Positions 50,818-60,360 are shown, counted from the first letter of the stretch. The stretch is DNA of 64,000 nucleotides from Pseudomaricurvus sp033283335 (GCA_033283335.1 JAWMQP010000002.1:558001-622000), one strand, 5' to 3'. Notes: generated by a model not told the origin, from the letters alone. A program made the numbers and translations.

Positions 50818-51702
50818 TTAACGCTGAAGAAACCCCTGCACAAAATCACGCACCTTGCGAGCTCCGGGCGACAGGGTAAAACCTTTGCGCGACACCACAC
50901 AGACGTTGGTCTCGGTATGATGAGGGGGGGTGACAAAACTCAAAGTTGTGAGTGTGCCCGCTGCCAACTCGGCTGCAATCATCCGGGGAGAAGTGATCCA
51001 GATGCCATCGCTGGAGAGGGTGGTATCGCGGAGGATATGGTAATTGTCACACACCAGCTGCCCGCCAGAGGCGCGTTCCACTGGCAAACTTTGCCCCACG
51101 AGAATCGGGTAATCCGCCATATCAGCAGCTTCTAAGCGCGCGCACGATGACAGCGGGTGATCGGCCCTTACGACACAGGCAACGGGGACAGTAGCGATGG
51201 GTTGCACATCCACATCCGGCTTAAGGGTAAATTGCACCTGCTCCAAGCCGCAAAAGAACAATTCAATATGACCCTCATAGAGTTCCTCGAACAGGACCTC
51301 TGCCGGTTTAATCAGGGCTTTCATCTGCAGCGAGGGGCTTTGCTTAAGGAAAGTCTCCATCATGCTGGGCAATACCAGGCTGCCAATCATGGGGCCTACG
51401 CCAAATTCAATACGGCCAAAGTCCCCTTTGGTGATCATCTGCAGATTGTGTTCAAGGCTGTCGGCTTCCCGCAACAGGGATTCAATGGCCTGCACCGCAA
51501 AACTGCCCTCCGAGGTTAAGACAGCGCCACGTCTGCCCCGCTCAAACAGGGTGATGCCAAGGCTTTTTTCGACAGCGGCGATATTCCGGCTCAAGGCCGG
51601 TTGCGTCATATGCAGTTTTTCCGCAGCGCCGGAAAAACTGCCCGCGCGGGCTACGGCGACCACTTGGGCCAGTTTTCGCAAATCGTATTTCATGCCTGAC
51701 AT
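50818..51702 (-). CDS. LysR-family transcriptional regulator
   Basis: The 294-residue protein has the LysR winged HTH in residues 5-64 (YDLRKLAQVVAVARAGSFSGAAEKLHMTQPALSRNIAAVEKSLGITLFERGRRG) and a periplasmic-binding-like effector domain from about 90 on. It is divergent from the exported sulfatase with about 85 bp between the start codons, the usual arrangement for a LysR regulator that controls its neighbour. The intergenic AT-rich stretch (ATTTAAAT, AAATAGATGTTATTTT) would hold its binding site. Inducer unknown. Confidence 0.92.
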   Translation of the reverse strand: MSGMKYDLRKLAQVVAVARAGSFSGAAEKLHMTQPALSRNIAAVEKSLGITLFERGRRGAVLTSEGSFAVQAIESLLREADSLEHNLQMITKGDFGRIEFGVGPMIGSLVLPSMMETFLKQSPSLQMKALIKPAEVLFEELYEGHIELFFCGLEQVQFTLKPDVDVQPIATVPVACVVRADHPLSSCARLEAADMADYPILVGQSLPVERASGGQLVCDNYHILRDTTLSSDGIWITSPRMIAAELAAGTLTTLSFVTPPHHTETNVCVVSRKGFTLSPGARKVRDFVQGFLQR

Positions 51703-51787
51703 TTATAAATAGATGTTATTTTAGGCATTTAAATTTATCGAAAAAATGGGGCATAGTGAAGAAAATAATGAACAATGGAGAGATAAC

Positions 51788-54214
51788 GTGGTGTTTAGAC
51801 TCACATGCCCGAGGAGCCTGCGGGCCCTTCCACTGCTAGCGTCAGTTCTTCTTTTGAGTGCGGGAGTCCAGGTTCAGGCCGACATCGATCGCTCTTCCCT
51901 ACCTATCATGCCGCCGCCCTTTAAGGGTGAGTTAACTGAAACCGAAGACGACTCCACCACTTATTACCCAGCTAAAGTGAAAGCCCCGCAAGATGCACCT
52001 AACGTGATTGTGGTGATGACCGATGACGTGGGTTTTGGCAGCTCCAGCGCCTTTGGTGGTTCAGTACCGACGCCCTCACTGGATAAACTGGCCAACGAAG
52101 GGTTGAGATACAACCGCTTCCACACCACTGGCATCTGCTCGCCCACTCGGGCGGCCTTGTTTACCGGGCGCAACCACCACGCGGTGGGGGCCGGCATGCT
52201 GGCCGACCTGACGTCTCCCTACCCCGGCTACAGCTCACGCATCCCCAAAACCGCTGCCACAATTGCCCATATTCTGCGTGGCAATGGCTATAACACCGCC
52301 ATGTTTGGTAAGGATCACAATGTTCCCTCCGCCGATCGCTCACCGGCTGGCCCCTTTGATCACTGGCCTACAGGGCGTGGGTTCGAAACTTTCTATGGCT
52401 TTGTGGCTGGCGACACCAACCAGTGGGAGCCCACCCTGTTCAGTGGCACCACACCGGTGGACAGCCGCAGCCGTCCCAAAGACACGCTGCTGGATAAAGA
52501 GCTGATCGACCACGCCATTACCTGGGTTCACAACCAAAAGGCGGCCGATCCCAACAAGCCCTTTTTCCTGTATTACGCGCCCGGCAGTGCCCATGCTCCC
52601 TTGCAGGCACCGGCAGATTGGATCACCCGCTTTAAGGGCAAATTTGACCACGGTTGGGATGTCGAGCGTGAACGGGTACTGGCTCGACAAAAACAACTGG
52701 GGATCGTACCGCAAGATACCCAGTTACCTCCGCGCCCAGCCGAAATTCCTGCCTGGGACAGCATGAGCACTAACCAGAAGAAAGTGTACAGCCGCTATAT
52801 GGAAGTGTACGCCGCTATGCTCTCTTATCAGGATGCGCAATTCGGCCGTTTGATGGACGAACTGGAACGCATGGGGATTGCCGACAATACCCTGGTGATC
52901 TTTATCGAGGGGGATAACGGTTCCAGTGGTGAAGGTGGTGACCACGGTACCCTGAATGAACTCGCGCATTTATCCAGTGCCGCCGGTGAAATGCCCGTTG
53001 ACGTGGACTGGCTGGCGGACAACCTGGATCTGTTGGGTGGTCCGAAAACCTACCTCGGCTATCCGGTGGGCTGGGCCTATGCCACCAGCACCCCGTTCCC
53101 TTGGGTTAAGCAGATTGCCTCCCACTTGGGTGGAGTACGCAATGGGCTGGTGATTTCCTGGCCGAAAGGCATTGAAGATCATGGCGAAATTCGCAACCAG
53201 TACCACCACATCATTGATGTCATGCCCACTGTTCTGGAGGCTGCTGGTATCCCCGCCCCGGTCACAGTGGATGGCATCAAGCAACAGCCGATTGATGGCA
53301 AAAGCATGGTCTACAGCTTTGACGATGCCGATGCGGCACCGGTACGTACCACCCAATATTATGAGGTGATGGGTAACCGTGGCATTTATCACGACGGCTG
53401 GCTGGCGAACACCCGACCACGCAACATGCCCTGGAACATCGCGGCAGTTCGCGATGGCAGCGACATTACCGAATACGAGTGGGAGCTGTACCACATCGAT
53501 AAGGACTTCAGTCAGTCCGAAAACCTGGCCGATGAGTACCCGCAACGCCTGAAACAAATGCAGGAAGTGTTCGCCCAGGAGGCCAAGAAATTTCAGGTCT
53601 ATCCCATTCACGATACCGGTGCCCAGGCGCGTATGATGAAATTCATGCGTACACCAGGCTCTGACTTCCGCTTCATTTCCGAAAAAACTTTATGGGGGCC
53701 GAACATCAGTTTGCCGCTGGCGGCCACTCCTCCGATTTTTAACTTCCCGTTTGCGATTGAAGCCGACATCGACATTCCCGAAGGCGGTGCTGACGGTGTG
53801 ATCTTTGCAGCCGGCAGTCAATTCGGCGGCTGGAGTTTCTATCTGAAAGACAATCGGCCAGTGGCGGTTTCCTCTGTATCCCCCCTGCCCGGCGGTTCAT
53901 CACGGGTAGCAGCACCGGTGCCGCTGGAGCCAGGTAATCACAAGCTGCGTTTTGAAATCGAAAAGGAAGACGAAGGTGGCCATCTCACGATCATCGTCGA
54001 TGGCAACACCGTCGCTGAAGGTCCCGTCAAATACATCCCCCACATGATTGCTGGTGGTGGTGAAACCTTTGATACCGGCCGTGACACCAACAGCGCGGTG
54101 TCCGATGAATATTCCAACCAGGGTGTTTTCCAGGGCACCATCAACCGGGTGGATATTTCCGTGGACATGCCGTTTTTATCGAAGATGATGCTGAAGCTGA
54201 TGACCAAAAGCTAG
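51788..54214 (+). CDS. Exported arylsulfatase family enzyme
   Basis: The protein (about 808 residues) has a signal peptide (RSLRALPLLASVLLLSAGVQVQA). The sulfatase domain includes the metal-binding VIVVMTDDVGFGSSSAF and the formylglycine motif CSPTRAALFTGR (Cys117 by this start), which needs oxidation by a formylglycine-generating enzyme or anSME, not seen here. Further marks are GKDHN and EGDNGSSGEGGDHG. The C-terminal 150 residues form a beta domain. I start at GTG 51788 with GGAG seven bases before it; an ATG at 51746 adds 14 polar residues before the signal and lacks a ribosome binding site. Regulation by the divergent LysR protein is likely. It resembles PAS-type alkyl/arylsulfatases for sulfur scavenging. 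Confidence 0.9.
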   Translation: MVFRLTCPRSLRALPLLASVLLLSAGVQVQADIDRSSLPIMPPPFKGELTETEDDSTTYYPAKVKAPQDAPNVIVVMTDDVGFGSSSAFGGSVPTPSLDKLANEGLRYNRFHTTGICSPTRAALFTGRNHHAVGAGMLADLTSPYPGYSSRIPKTAATIAHILRGNGYNTAMFGKDHNVPSADRSPAGPFDHWPTGRGFETFYGFVAGDTNQWEPTLFSGTTPVDSRSRPKDTLLDKELIDHAITWVHNQKAADPNKPFFLYYAPGSAHAPLQAPADWITRFKGKFDHGWDVERERVLARQKQLGIVPQDTQLPPRPAEIPAWDSMSTNQKKVYSRYMEVYAAMLSYQDAQFGRLMDELERMGIADNTLVIFIEGDNGSSGEGGDHGTLNELAHLSSAAGEMPVDVDWLADNLDLLGGPKTYLGYPVGWAYATSTPFPWVKQIASHLGGVRNGLVISWPKGIEDHGEIRNQYHHIIDVMPTVLEAAGIPAPVTVDGIKQQPIDGKSMVYSFDDADAAPVRTTQYYEVMGNRGIYHDGWLANTRPRNMPWNIAAVRDGSDITEYEWELYHIDKDFSQSENLADEYPQRLKQMQEVFAQEAKKFQVYPIHDTGAQARMMKFMRTPGSDFRFISEKTLWGPNISLPLAATPPIFNFPFAIEADIDIPEGGADGVIFAAGSQFGGWSFYLKDNRPVAVSSVSPLPGGSSRVAAPVPLEPGNHKLRFEIEKEDEGGHLTIIVDGNTVAEGPVKYIPHMIAGGGETFDTGRDTNSAVSDEYSNQGVFQGTINRVDISVDMPFLSKMMLKLMTKS

Positions 54215-54228
54215 CAGATTGTGTTTGT

Positions 54229-54258
54229 GGCCGGAACGGAGAGAACTCCGTACCGGCT
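54229..54258. terminator. Bidirectional terminator-like hairpin
   Basis: A stem of GCCGG and ACGGAG with matching CTCCGT and CCGGC, one A bulge on each side and an AGAA loop, lies between the convergent sulfatase and CoA-transferase genes. A T-poor tail follows, so efficiency is uncertain. Confidence 0.65.
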
Positions 54259-54263
54259 ACAGT

Positions 54264-55784
54264 TCAAGTTTTCGGCATCGTACCATACTGCTCATAGTGT
54301 TCGTGCCAACTGAGTGCTTCGTTCAGGATGTGGGGCGTATGCAAACCTGCACCACTGGCACAGGCCCTGTCAAAATAATCCCACAACTGATCACGAAATA
54401 CCGGATGGGCACAGTGTTGAATGATTGATCGCGCTCTGTGCTTCGGGGATTTACCCCGCAAGTCGGCCAGCCCTTGTTCAGTCACAATCACCTTTACATC
54501 GTGTTCCGTCTGATCCACATGCGACACCATGGGGACAATGGAGGAAATGCTTCCCCCCTTGGCGGTAGATGGCGTCATAAATATAGACAGATACCCATTG
54601 CGGGCAAAATCCCCCGCGCCGCCAATGCCGTTCATCATGCGTGTGCCCATCACATGGGTTGAGTTGACGTTGCCATAGATGTCCGCTTCCAGCAGACCGT
54701 TCATGGCGATAACACCAAACCGCCGAGCCAGCTCAGGGTGATTGCTGATGTCCTGTTGGCGAAGAATAATCTTATCCCTGTAGAAATCGATATTGTCGGT
54801 AAATTCCTTGATGCCAGCGGGACTCAGGGAGAAGGACGTGGCGGAAGCCATTCGCAGTGTGCCGGACCTTAACATTGACAGCATGCCATCCTGGATGACC
54901 TCTGTGTAGGCGGTTAAATTCTTGTAAGGCCCCGTATTTAAACTATCCAGAACAGCATTGGGGATGTTGCCCACACCGCTTTGGATCGGTAACAAATCCT
55001 TTGGCAAACGGCCTCGCTTCACTTCATGATCAAAAAACTCCAGGATATATTCGGCAATTTTTCGCGAGTTATCATCGATGGGAGAAAACTCACTGTTGCG
55101 ATCAGGTGCCGACGTATTTACCACGGCGATGACTTTTTCCGCCGCGCAGTGATAAAGCGTCTCACCAATGCGATCATCGGCGTGTATCATGTTGATGGGC
55201 ACGCGGAACGGAGGCAGCGCGGTGCCGTAGTAGATATCATGCATGCCATGCAGTTTCAGGGGTTGATTGTGGTTGACTTCCAAAATAATGTGTTTGGCCT
55301 GTTCCAACCAGGTTTTGTTATTCCCGACCGAAGAGGATGGGATAAGCCGACCGTCCCGGGTAATGGCCGTCACTTCAATAACGGCGATATCCAGATTGCC
55401 AAAAAAACCTGACCACACGTATTGGGATACCTCAGACAGATGCAAGTCCAGGTACTCTATTTTTCCCTCGTTGATCTGTTTGCGGCACACCGGATCGGAT
55501 TGAAACGGCAAGCGACTCTTGATACAACCGGCTTCGGCCAAGAGCCCATCCAGCTCGGGCGCTGTCGAAGCGCCGGTCCAGAGATTGATTTTAAATTCCT
55601 GCCCCTGGGCCTGAAACTCGCGCACCCGTTTGGCTAAGGCCTGAGGAATGGCTTTGGGGTAACCGGCACCGGTAAAGCCGCTCATACCCAAAGTCGCCCC
55701 GGGGGGTATCAGGGCAGCCGCTTCATCCGCCGACATGACTTTGGCCTGAAACTGCGGTGATAAGATTCTTGAATCATTACTCAT
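54264..55784 (-). CDS. Acetyl-CoA hydrolase / succinyl-CoA:acetate CoA-transferase family
   Basis: The 506-residue protein is a class I CoA-transferase of the AarC/Cat1/ScpC type: PPGATLGMSGFTGAGYPKAIPQALA at the start, the catalytic Glu in LTAYTEVIQDGMLSM near residue 290, the coenzyme-A loop MNGIGGAGDFARNGYLSIFMTPS near 395-415, and VSHVDQTEHDVKVIVTEQGLADLRGKSP. It transfers CoA between short acids such as succinate and acetate or hydrolyses acetyl-CoA. Length matches the family (about 500). Gene stands alone with about 200 bp to the next gene. Confidence 0.92.
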   Translation of the reverse strand: MSNDSRILSPQFQAKVMSADEAAALIPPGATLGMSGFTGAGYPKAIPQALAKRVREFQAQGQEFKINLWTGASTAPELDGLLAEAGCIKSRLPFQSDPVCRKQINEGKIEYLDLHLSEVSQYVWSGFFGNLDIAVIEVTAITRDGRLIPSSSVGNNKTWLEQAKHIILEVNHNQPLKLHGMHDIYYGTALPPFRVPINMIHADDRIGETLYHCAAEKVIAVVNTSAPDRNSEFSPIDDNSRKIAEYILEFFDHEVKRGRLPKDLLPIQSGVGNIPNAVLDSLNTGPYKNLTAYTEVIQDGMLSMLRSGTLRMASATSFSLSPAGIKEFTDNIDFYRDKIILRQQDISNHPELARRFGVIAMNGLLEADIYGNVNSTHVMGTRMMNGIGGAGDFARNGYLSIFMTPSTAKGGSISSIVPMVSHVDQTEHDVKVIVTEQGLADLRGKSPKHRARSIIQHCAHPVFRDQLWDYFDRACASGAGLHTPHILNEALSWHEHYEQYGTMPKT

Positions 55785-55989
55785 GGCATATCAAACACCC
55801 TGATTCCCTCAACTGAGTATAGTGTAAGCGCTTTACCCCTTTATGCGGTTTCACACTATATGTAACGATTTTTTTGGCGCCTTAAGCCTCGTTTATAGCT
55901 ATGCAGGAGCCGGTATTGACAGGGCTGTATGCCCGAAATAACTGACAGGTGAACGAGTCCGGAATAAACCGCCGGTGAATGACTTGGCA

Positions 55990-56385
55990 TTAGGGAATAT
56001 GTTCCGCTCCCGGCGGCGCAACAACCCACTGATGTTTACGTTCTTCGTAGACTGAAACCGTTGGCGCCGGGAAATCTGGATCGGCAAAGGCCCCCACGGG
56101 AATGGCGAGAAATTCTTCCAGCCCCTCGGGTTCGTAGTAAACCGTAGCGCCACATTGGGGGCAAAAGTGGAATGTCACCTTAGAGCCCTCATCACCGATA
56201 CGAACATATTCGGAAGAAACACCTAAGATTAAGACATTCACACGGTCGAACCTAGCCTGTTCTCCAAAAACGCTACCGGTGCGGCGCTGGCAGGCCAAAC
56301 AATGGCAAATGGAAATTCGTACCGGTTCCCCGGCAACTTGAGCGGTGAGCTGACCACAGCTGCAGGAAGCGAGTCGATTTGGCAT
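55990..56385 (-). CDS. GFA/CENP-V family zinc protein
   Basis: The 131-residue protein has the GFA (glutathione-dependent formaldehyde-activating enzyme-like) zinc pattern: Cys8 and Cys10 (SCSCGQL), Cys27, Cys29 and Cys32 (CHCLACQRRTG), and Cys75 and Cys78 (FCPQCGA). The function of most members is unknown; links to formaldehyde or aldehyde adducts with glutathione are debated. It is not co-transcribed with a formaldehyde dehydrogenase. A second member lies at 59900-60304. Confidence 0.88.
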   Translation of the reverse strand: MPNRLASCSCGQLTAQVAGEPVRISICHCLACQRRTGSVFGEQARFDRVNVLILGVSSEYVRIGDEGSKVTFHFCPQCGATVYYEPEGLEEFLAIPVGAFADPDFPAPTVSVYEERKHQWVVAPPGAEHIP

Positions 56386-56602
56386 GTATGAGAATCCTCT
56401 GTCATCACCAGTCCTTGATACAGTCTAGCCCTCCCACCTCCGTAGCCCCCCCCAACGACCCTATTGTGGTGCCATATGCTTGACCTGACATGGATCAGCC
56501 CTCTACTCGGCACTACACTTTCAAGGCCCGCTGCCGAATAAACGGCCTTTGTTTTATCGGGTAAACACTGAGAACAGCTTCCTCAATGATGTGGAGAATG
56601 AC

Positions 56603-57859
56603 GTGGAACCCTCAGACTACCCGCTCAGTGAAGTGCCCCGCAGTGAGCGCAAAGGGCTGCTTTCCATCTCTCTTTTATTACTGGGTTTTACCTTCTTTAC
56701 CGCCACCATCTGGGCGGGAGCATCGCTGGGTAACGCCTTTTCCGTAAAAGACCTGATCCTGGCCATTATTATTGGCAACCTACTGCTTGGCATCTACTCG
56801 GCCGCACTTGCCCACATCGCCTGCCGCAGTGGCCTTAACTCGGTGCTCATGGCGCGATTCTGCTTCGGTGAGATCGGCAGCAAGCTCTCAGACGTCATCC
56901 TCGGTTTCACGCAGGTTGGCTGGTACGCCTGGGGCACGGCAACGATCGCCATTGTGCTGGTGAAAACCACCGCCTTGCCCGCATCGCTTGAGACCCCACT
57001 CATGATCCTGTTTGGTTTTGCCTTTTGCATAACGGCCATGATTGGATACAAGGGACTGGACTGGTTATCCCGCTTCGCCGTGCCTGCGATGATGGTGTTC
57101 ATCGTGATCTCCATCTACACGGGGATGCTGGATGTGGGTGGCTTTGCGGGCCTGGCGGAACAAACTCCCACGGAAAGTATGAGTTTCGCCGCCGCCATCA
57201 CCGTCATTTTCGGGACCTTTGTCAGCGGTGGCACCCAGGCCACCAACTGGAGCCGCTTTGCGCGGACACCGAGAATCGCTGTCATTGCCACGTTGGTGGC
57301 TTTCTTTTTCGGCAACGGTTTGATGGTGTTGACCGGCGCTCTGGGAATCCTGGTATACCACCAGGCAGACATCGTTGATGTGATGATCGCACAGGGTTTT
57401 ACGGTTCTGGCGGTACTGATGCTGTTTCTCAATATCTGGACCACCCAGGACAATACCATCTACAACTTTGCCGTGGCCGGTTGTAACTTACTGCGTACGG
57501 ACAAACGTCGACTGGTGACAGTCGGCGGTGCCGCCATCGGCACTCTGCTGGCGGTAGGTGGCATGTACGATTTATTGATCCCCTTCTTAACTTTGCTAGG
57601 TACTTTTATTCCCCCTCTCGGCGGGGTAATTATGGCCGACTACTGGATCGCTCACCGGGGGTATTATCCAAAACTCGCTACCACTCATTTACCGGCCTTC
57701 AATTGGATTGGATTAATTTCCTATATCGTCGGTTCAGCCGTGGCTTATTTTTCACCGTTTTTACCTCCAGTCGTCGGTATTGTTGGCGCAGCTGTCTGTT
57801 ATGCCATCTTGCTTAAGTTCAATTTGGGAAACCAGGCTATGGACCCAACAGAAGGTTGA
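56603..57859 (+). CDS. codB: Cytosine permease-type NCS1 transporter (CodB-like)
   Basis: The protein (418 residues) matches E. coli CodB along its length: VPRSERKGLLSISLLLLGFTFFTATIWAGASLGNAF, IGNLLLGIYSAALAHIACRSGL, ARFCFGEIGS, GFTQVGWYAWGTATIAI and the SGGTQATNWSRFARTPRIAV segment. Twelve membrane helices are expected. I start at GTG 56603, with GGAG six bases upstream, because it gives the 11 residues before PRSERKG as in CodB; the frame also has a TTG at 56549. It is followed one base later by the codA-like gene. The partner deaminase shows altered specificity residues, so the carried base may not be cytosine. Confidence 0.9.
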   Translation: MEPSDYPLSEVPRSERKGLLSISLLLLGFTFFTATIWAGASLGNAFSVKDLILAIIIGNLLLGIYSAALAHIACRSGLNSVLMARFCFGEIGSKLSDVILGFTQVGWYAWGTATIAIVLVKTTALPASLETPLMILFGFAFCITAMIGYKGLDWLSRFAVPAMMVFIVISIYTGMLDVGGFAGLAEQTPTESMSFAAAITVIFGTFVSGGTQATNWSRFARTPRIAVIATLVAFFFGNGLMVLTGALGILVYHQADIVDVMIAQGFTVLAVLMLFLNIWTTQDNTIYNFAVAGCNLLRTDKRRLVTVGGAAIGTLLAVGGMYDLLIPFLTLLGTFIPPLGGVIMADYWIAHRGYYPKLATTHLPAFNWIGLISYIVGSAVAYFSPFLPPVVGIVGAAVCYAILLKFNLGNQAMDPTEG

Positions 57860-57860
57860 T

Positions 57861-59105
57861 ATGCAGATCATCAATGCACGATTAAGACAACGCAATGAAC
57901 TTTTTACACTTGAGGTCAAGGATGGGCTGTTTTCCAGCATTGAACCACAACCGTTCCATCTGTCTGATAGAGAAGAAGCTATTGACGCCAATGGCCGGCT
58001 GCTCTGTGCACCCTTCGTGGAACCCCACATCCATCTGGATGCTGCCCTGACGGCCGGCGAGCCCAACTGGAATCAAAGCGGTACCCTGTTCGAAGGGATC
58101 GAACGCTGGGGTGAACGCAAACCAATGCTCAATGAGGCCGATATTCGACGCCGTGTGAAAGAAACCATCGAATTACTCATCGCTAACGGCGTGCAGTATA
58201 TCCGTACCCATGCGGACATTTCCGACCCCAGCCTGATCGGGTTGAAGACGCTGTGCGATATCCGCTATGAGCTGGCGGACATCATTCAGATTCAGGTCGT
58301 CGCTTTTCCGCAAGATGGGTTGTTGTCTTACCCGAATGGACTGGCGTTAATGGAAGAAGCATTGGAATATGGCGCCGATGTCGTGGGGGGCATCCCGCAT
58401 TTCGAATACACCCGGGAACTGGGTGAACAGTCCATGAAAACAGTAGTGGATCTGGCGATCAAATACGACCGGTTGGTGGATGTGCACTGTGACGAAATCG
58501 ACGATCCCAGCTCTCGGTTTCTGGAAGTACTTGCCTGCGAGGCACTGTTCAAAGGCATTGGCCCACGCGTAACAGCCAGCCATACTACGGCCATGCACTC
58601 TTACGATAACGCCTACTGTTCGAAACTGTTTCGTCTTCTGAAGCAGTCACAAATTAACTTTGTCTCCTGCCCTACCGAGAGCATCCATTTGCAGGGACGG
58701 TTCGACACCTATCCAAAACGACGAGGTCTCACACGGGTGAAGGAATTAATCGCTGCGGGCATGAACGTTGGTTTCGGTGAGGATTCGATTTTTGACCCCT
58801 GGTACTCGCTCGGTAATGGAAAGTTACTGCGAACTCTGGATTTTGGTCTGCATATTTGCCAGATGATGGGCTATCAGGATTTTAAAACCTCGCTGGACCT
58901 GATTACCGATAACAGTGCCCGGGCCCTGAATATCCAGGATGGCTATGGTATCGAAGTGGGAAATCCCGGCAATTTTATTCTTTTGCAAGGCGAAGACGAT
59001 TACAGCGTACTACGTAATCAAGACGACGTGTTGATGTCAGTACGCCAAGGCGTGGTTCTTATGCAACGGCAGCCGTCATGCACCGGCCTAAAACTGACCC
59101 TTTAG
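57861..59105 (+). CDS. codA: Cytosine deaminase-like amidohydrolase (CodA family) with altered substrate-site residues
   Basis: The 414-residue protein aligns throughout with E. coli CodA: metal ligands His56 and His58 (EPHIHLD), His209 and catalytic Glu212 (VHCDEID), His241 (ASHTTAMHSY), Gln151 (AFPQ) and Asp308. However, the E. coli segment FGHDDVFDPWY is FGEDSIFDPWY here: Asp314 of E. coli (a base-binding residue) is Ser309, and the preceding His is Glu307. The VNIHLQGRFD segment also begins TESIHLQ. The start ATG at 57861 lies one base after the codB stop with AAGG upstream. It forms a transport-deamination operon. A pyrimidine-like substrate is very likely; cytosine itself is less sure. 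Confidence 0.88.
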   Translation: MQIINARLRQRNELFTLEVKDGLFSSIEPQPFHLSDREEAIDANGRLLCAPFVEPHIHLDAALTAGEPNWNQSGTLFEGIERWGERKPMLNEADIRRRVKETIELLIANGVQYIRTHADISDPSLIGLKTLCDIRYELADIIQIQVVAFPQDGLLSYPNGLALMEEALEYGADVVGGIPHFEYTRELGEQSMKTVVDLAIKYDRLVDVHCDEIDDPSSRFLEVLACEALFKGIGPRVTASHTTAMHSYDNAYCSKLFRLLKQSQINFVSCPTESIHLQGRFDTYPKRRGLTRVKELIAAGMNVGFGEDSIFDPWYSLGNGKLLRTLDFGLHICQMMGYQDFKTSLDLITDNSARALNIQDGYGIEVGNPGNFILLQGEDDYSVLRNQDDVLMSVRQGVVLMQRQPSCTGLKLTL

Positions 59106-59256
59106 CTTATCCATGTTTTGAATGGCCGATACCATTCGTCCGGTAATACTCGGGCTAGGTGAATTGCGCAACAATTTCCATCATCACTGGCACGACTGAT
59201 AACACCAGTAAAGCAGACATCGTTACAACTAACTACCTAGCGGTATTTCCGACGAC

Positions 59257-59853
59257 CTAAAGATAAGGGTCAACCACACACAAACACAGGTCCACAGTGG
59301 TTTCTTTTTGACCAACCGGGGCTACGTAGTGAATGGCCGATTGAGCGTACTTTGCACCTGCTAATTTGCAGATGATCCAAGTGGCCAGATACTGGGATGA
59401 CATGCAACCGCCGGCGGTGGCCACATTGTCCTGGGCAAAGAAGGGTTGATCCAACACGGTGATGCCAGATTCAATAACCCAGGGTTTCGTGGTTAAATCG
59501 GTACAGGCTGGAATCTGGTGTAAATAACCTAACACCGACATCAATAAAGCACCGGAACACTGCCCACCAATCAGCTGTGTCTCCAGATCCAGCGATAGCC
59601 GGGATAAAATCTCCGAGTCTTTGGCGATGTCTCGGGTATAAATCCCGCTGCCAAACAACACGGCATCCGCGTTGTTGGCGAATTCCAGAGGTTGCTGGGC
59701 AGAGATACTGACACCATTCATAGACGTCACGGACTCTGCAGGACAGGTGATCTGAACATTCCAGCCATATTCCTTCATCCGGTTCAGAATACCAAAGGCA
59801 ATAAACGAGTCCAGTTCGTTGAAACCATCAAATGTTAAAACGGCAATGTCCAT
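59257..59853 (-). CDS. DJ-1/PfpI family protein (ThiJ/isocyanide hydratase-like branch)
   Basis: The 198-residue protein begins MDIAVLTFDGFNELDSFIAFGIL, with the DGFNELD motif that holds the conserved Glu13, and has the nucleophile elbow GGQCSGALLM with Cys99. This matches the GATase1/ThiJ-PfpI superfamily close to isocyanide hydratases and AraC-type N-terminal domains, without a DNA-binding part. I start at ATG 59853 with AAGG six bases upstream; the TTG 15 bases earlier is less likely. Substrate is unknown. The 150 bp after codA hold no gene. Confidence 0.82.
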   Translation of the reverse strand: MDIAVLTFDGFNELDSFIAFGILNRMKEYGWNVQITCPAESVTSMNGVSISAQQPLEFANNADAVLFGSGIYTRDIAKDSEILSRLSLDLETQLIGGQCSGALLMSVLGYLHQIPACTDLTTKPWVIESGITVLDQPFFAQDNVATAGGCMSSQYLATWIICKLAGAKYAQSAIHYVAPVGQKETTVDLCLCVVDPYL

Positions 59854-59899
59854 ATCAATCCTTTTCAATATGTAGGCTTAATTGACTTAATTTTAGTTT

Positions 59900-60304
59900 T
59901 TATGCAAATCCTTCAACTTTTTTAGCTTGGAGCCCTTTCTTATGCCAAACTGCCTGCTCTTCACAAAATATTTGAGCATCCAGTGGTTTCGAGGGTTCAT
60001 CATTCAGACTGCCGGCAGGAACAATGAGGAATTGACCACTTTTCGACACAAACGGCAGAGCGGATCCACATTCAGTACAAAACACCATGGAAAAAGAGCG
60101 GTCCGGGTCGTCGTAACGCTTTACCTGATCTAAACCTTTATCCCAAGTAATGTTGTCTGGACTCGTGAATAGATTGGACGCATGCGCTGAGCCGGTTAAC
60201 TTTCGGCACTGTTGGCAGTGACAAAAGTAAAAATGGCTGAAAGAGTCTTTCAGCGAATAGCTTACAGCGCCACAGCAACAATTACCCGTTAGTGACTTAG
60301 GCAT
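59900..60304 (-). CDS. GFA family zinc protein
   Basis: The 134-residue protein has Cys9 and Cys11 (NCCCGAVSYSL), Cys28, Cys30 and Cys33 (FCHCQQCRKLTGSAHASNLF) and Cys76 and Cys79 (FCTECGSALPF), the full GFA/CENP-V zinc pattern. It lies 46 bp upstream of the DJ-1 gene on the same strand, so the two may share a transcript and act in aldehyde or adduct handling (inference). It is not closely similar to the GFA protein at 55990-56385 outside the cysteine motifs. Confidence 0.87.
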   Translation of the reverse strand: MPKSLTGNCCCGAVSYSLKDSFSHFYFCHCQQCRKLTGSAHASNLFTSPDNITWDKGLDQVKRYDDPDRSFSMVFCTECGSALPFVSKSGQFLIVPAGSLNDEPSKPLDAQIFCEEQAVWHKKGLQAKKVEGFA

Positions 60305-60360
60305 TATAATTCCCCTCAGAATGGATTGCGTCTGGTTTCGTAGATTTCTTGTGATCGAGA

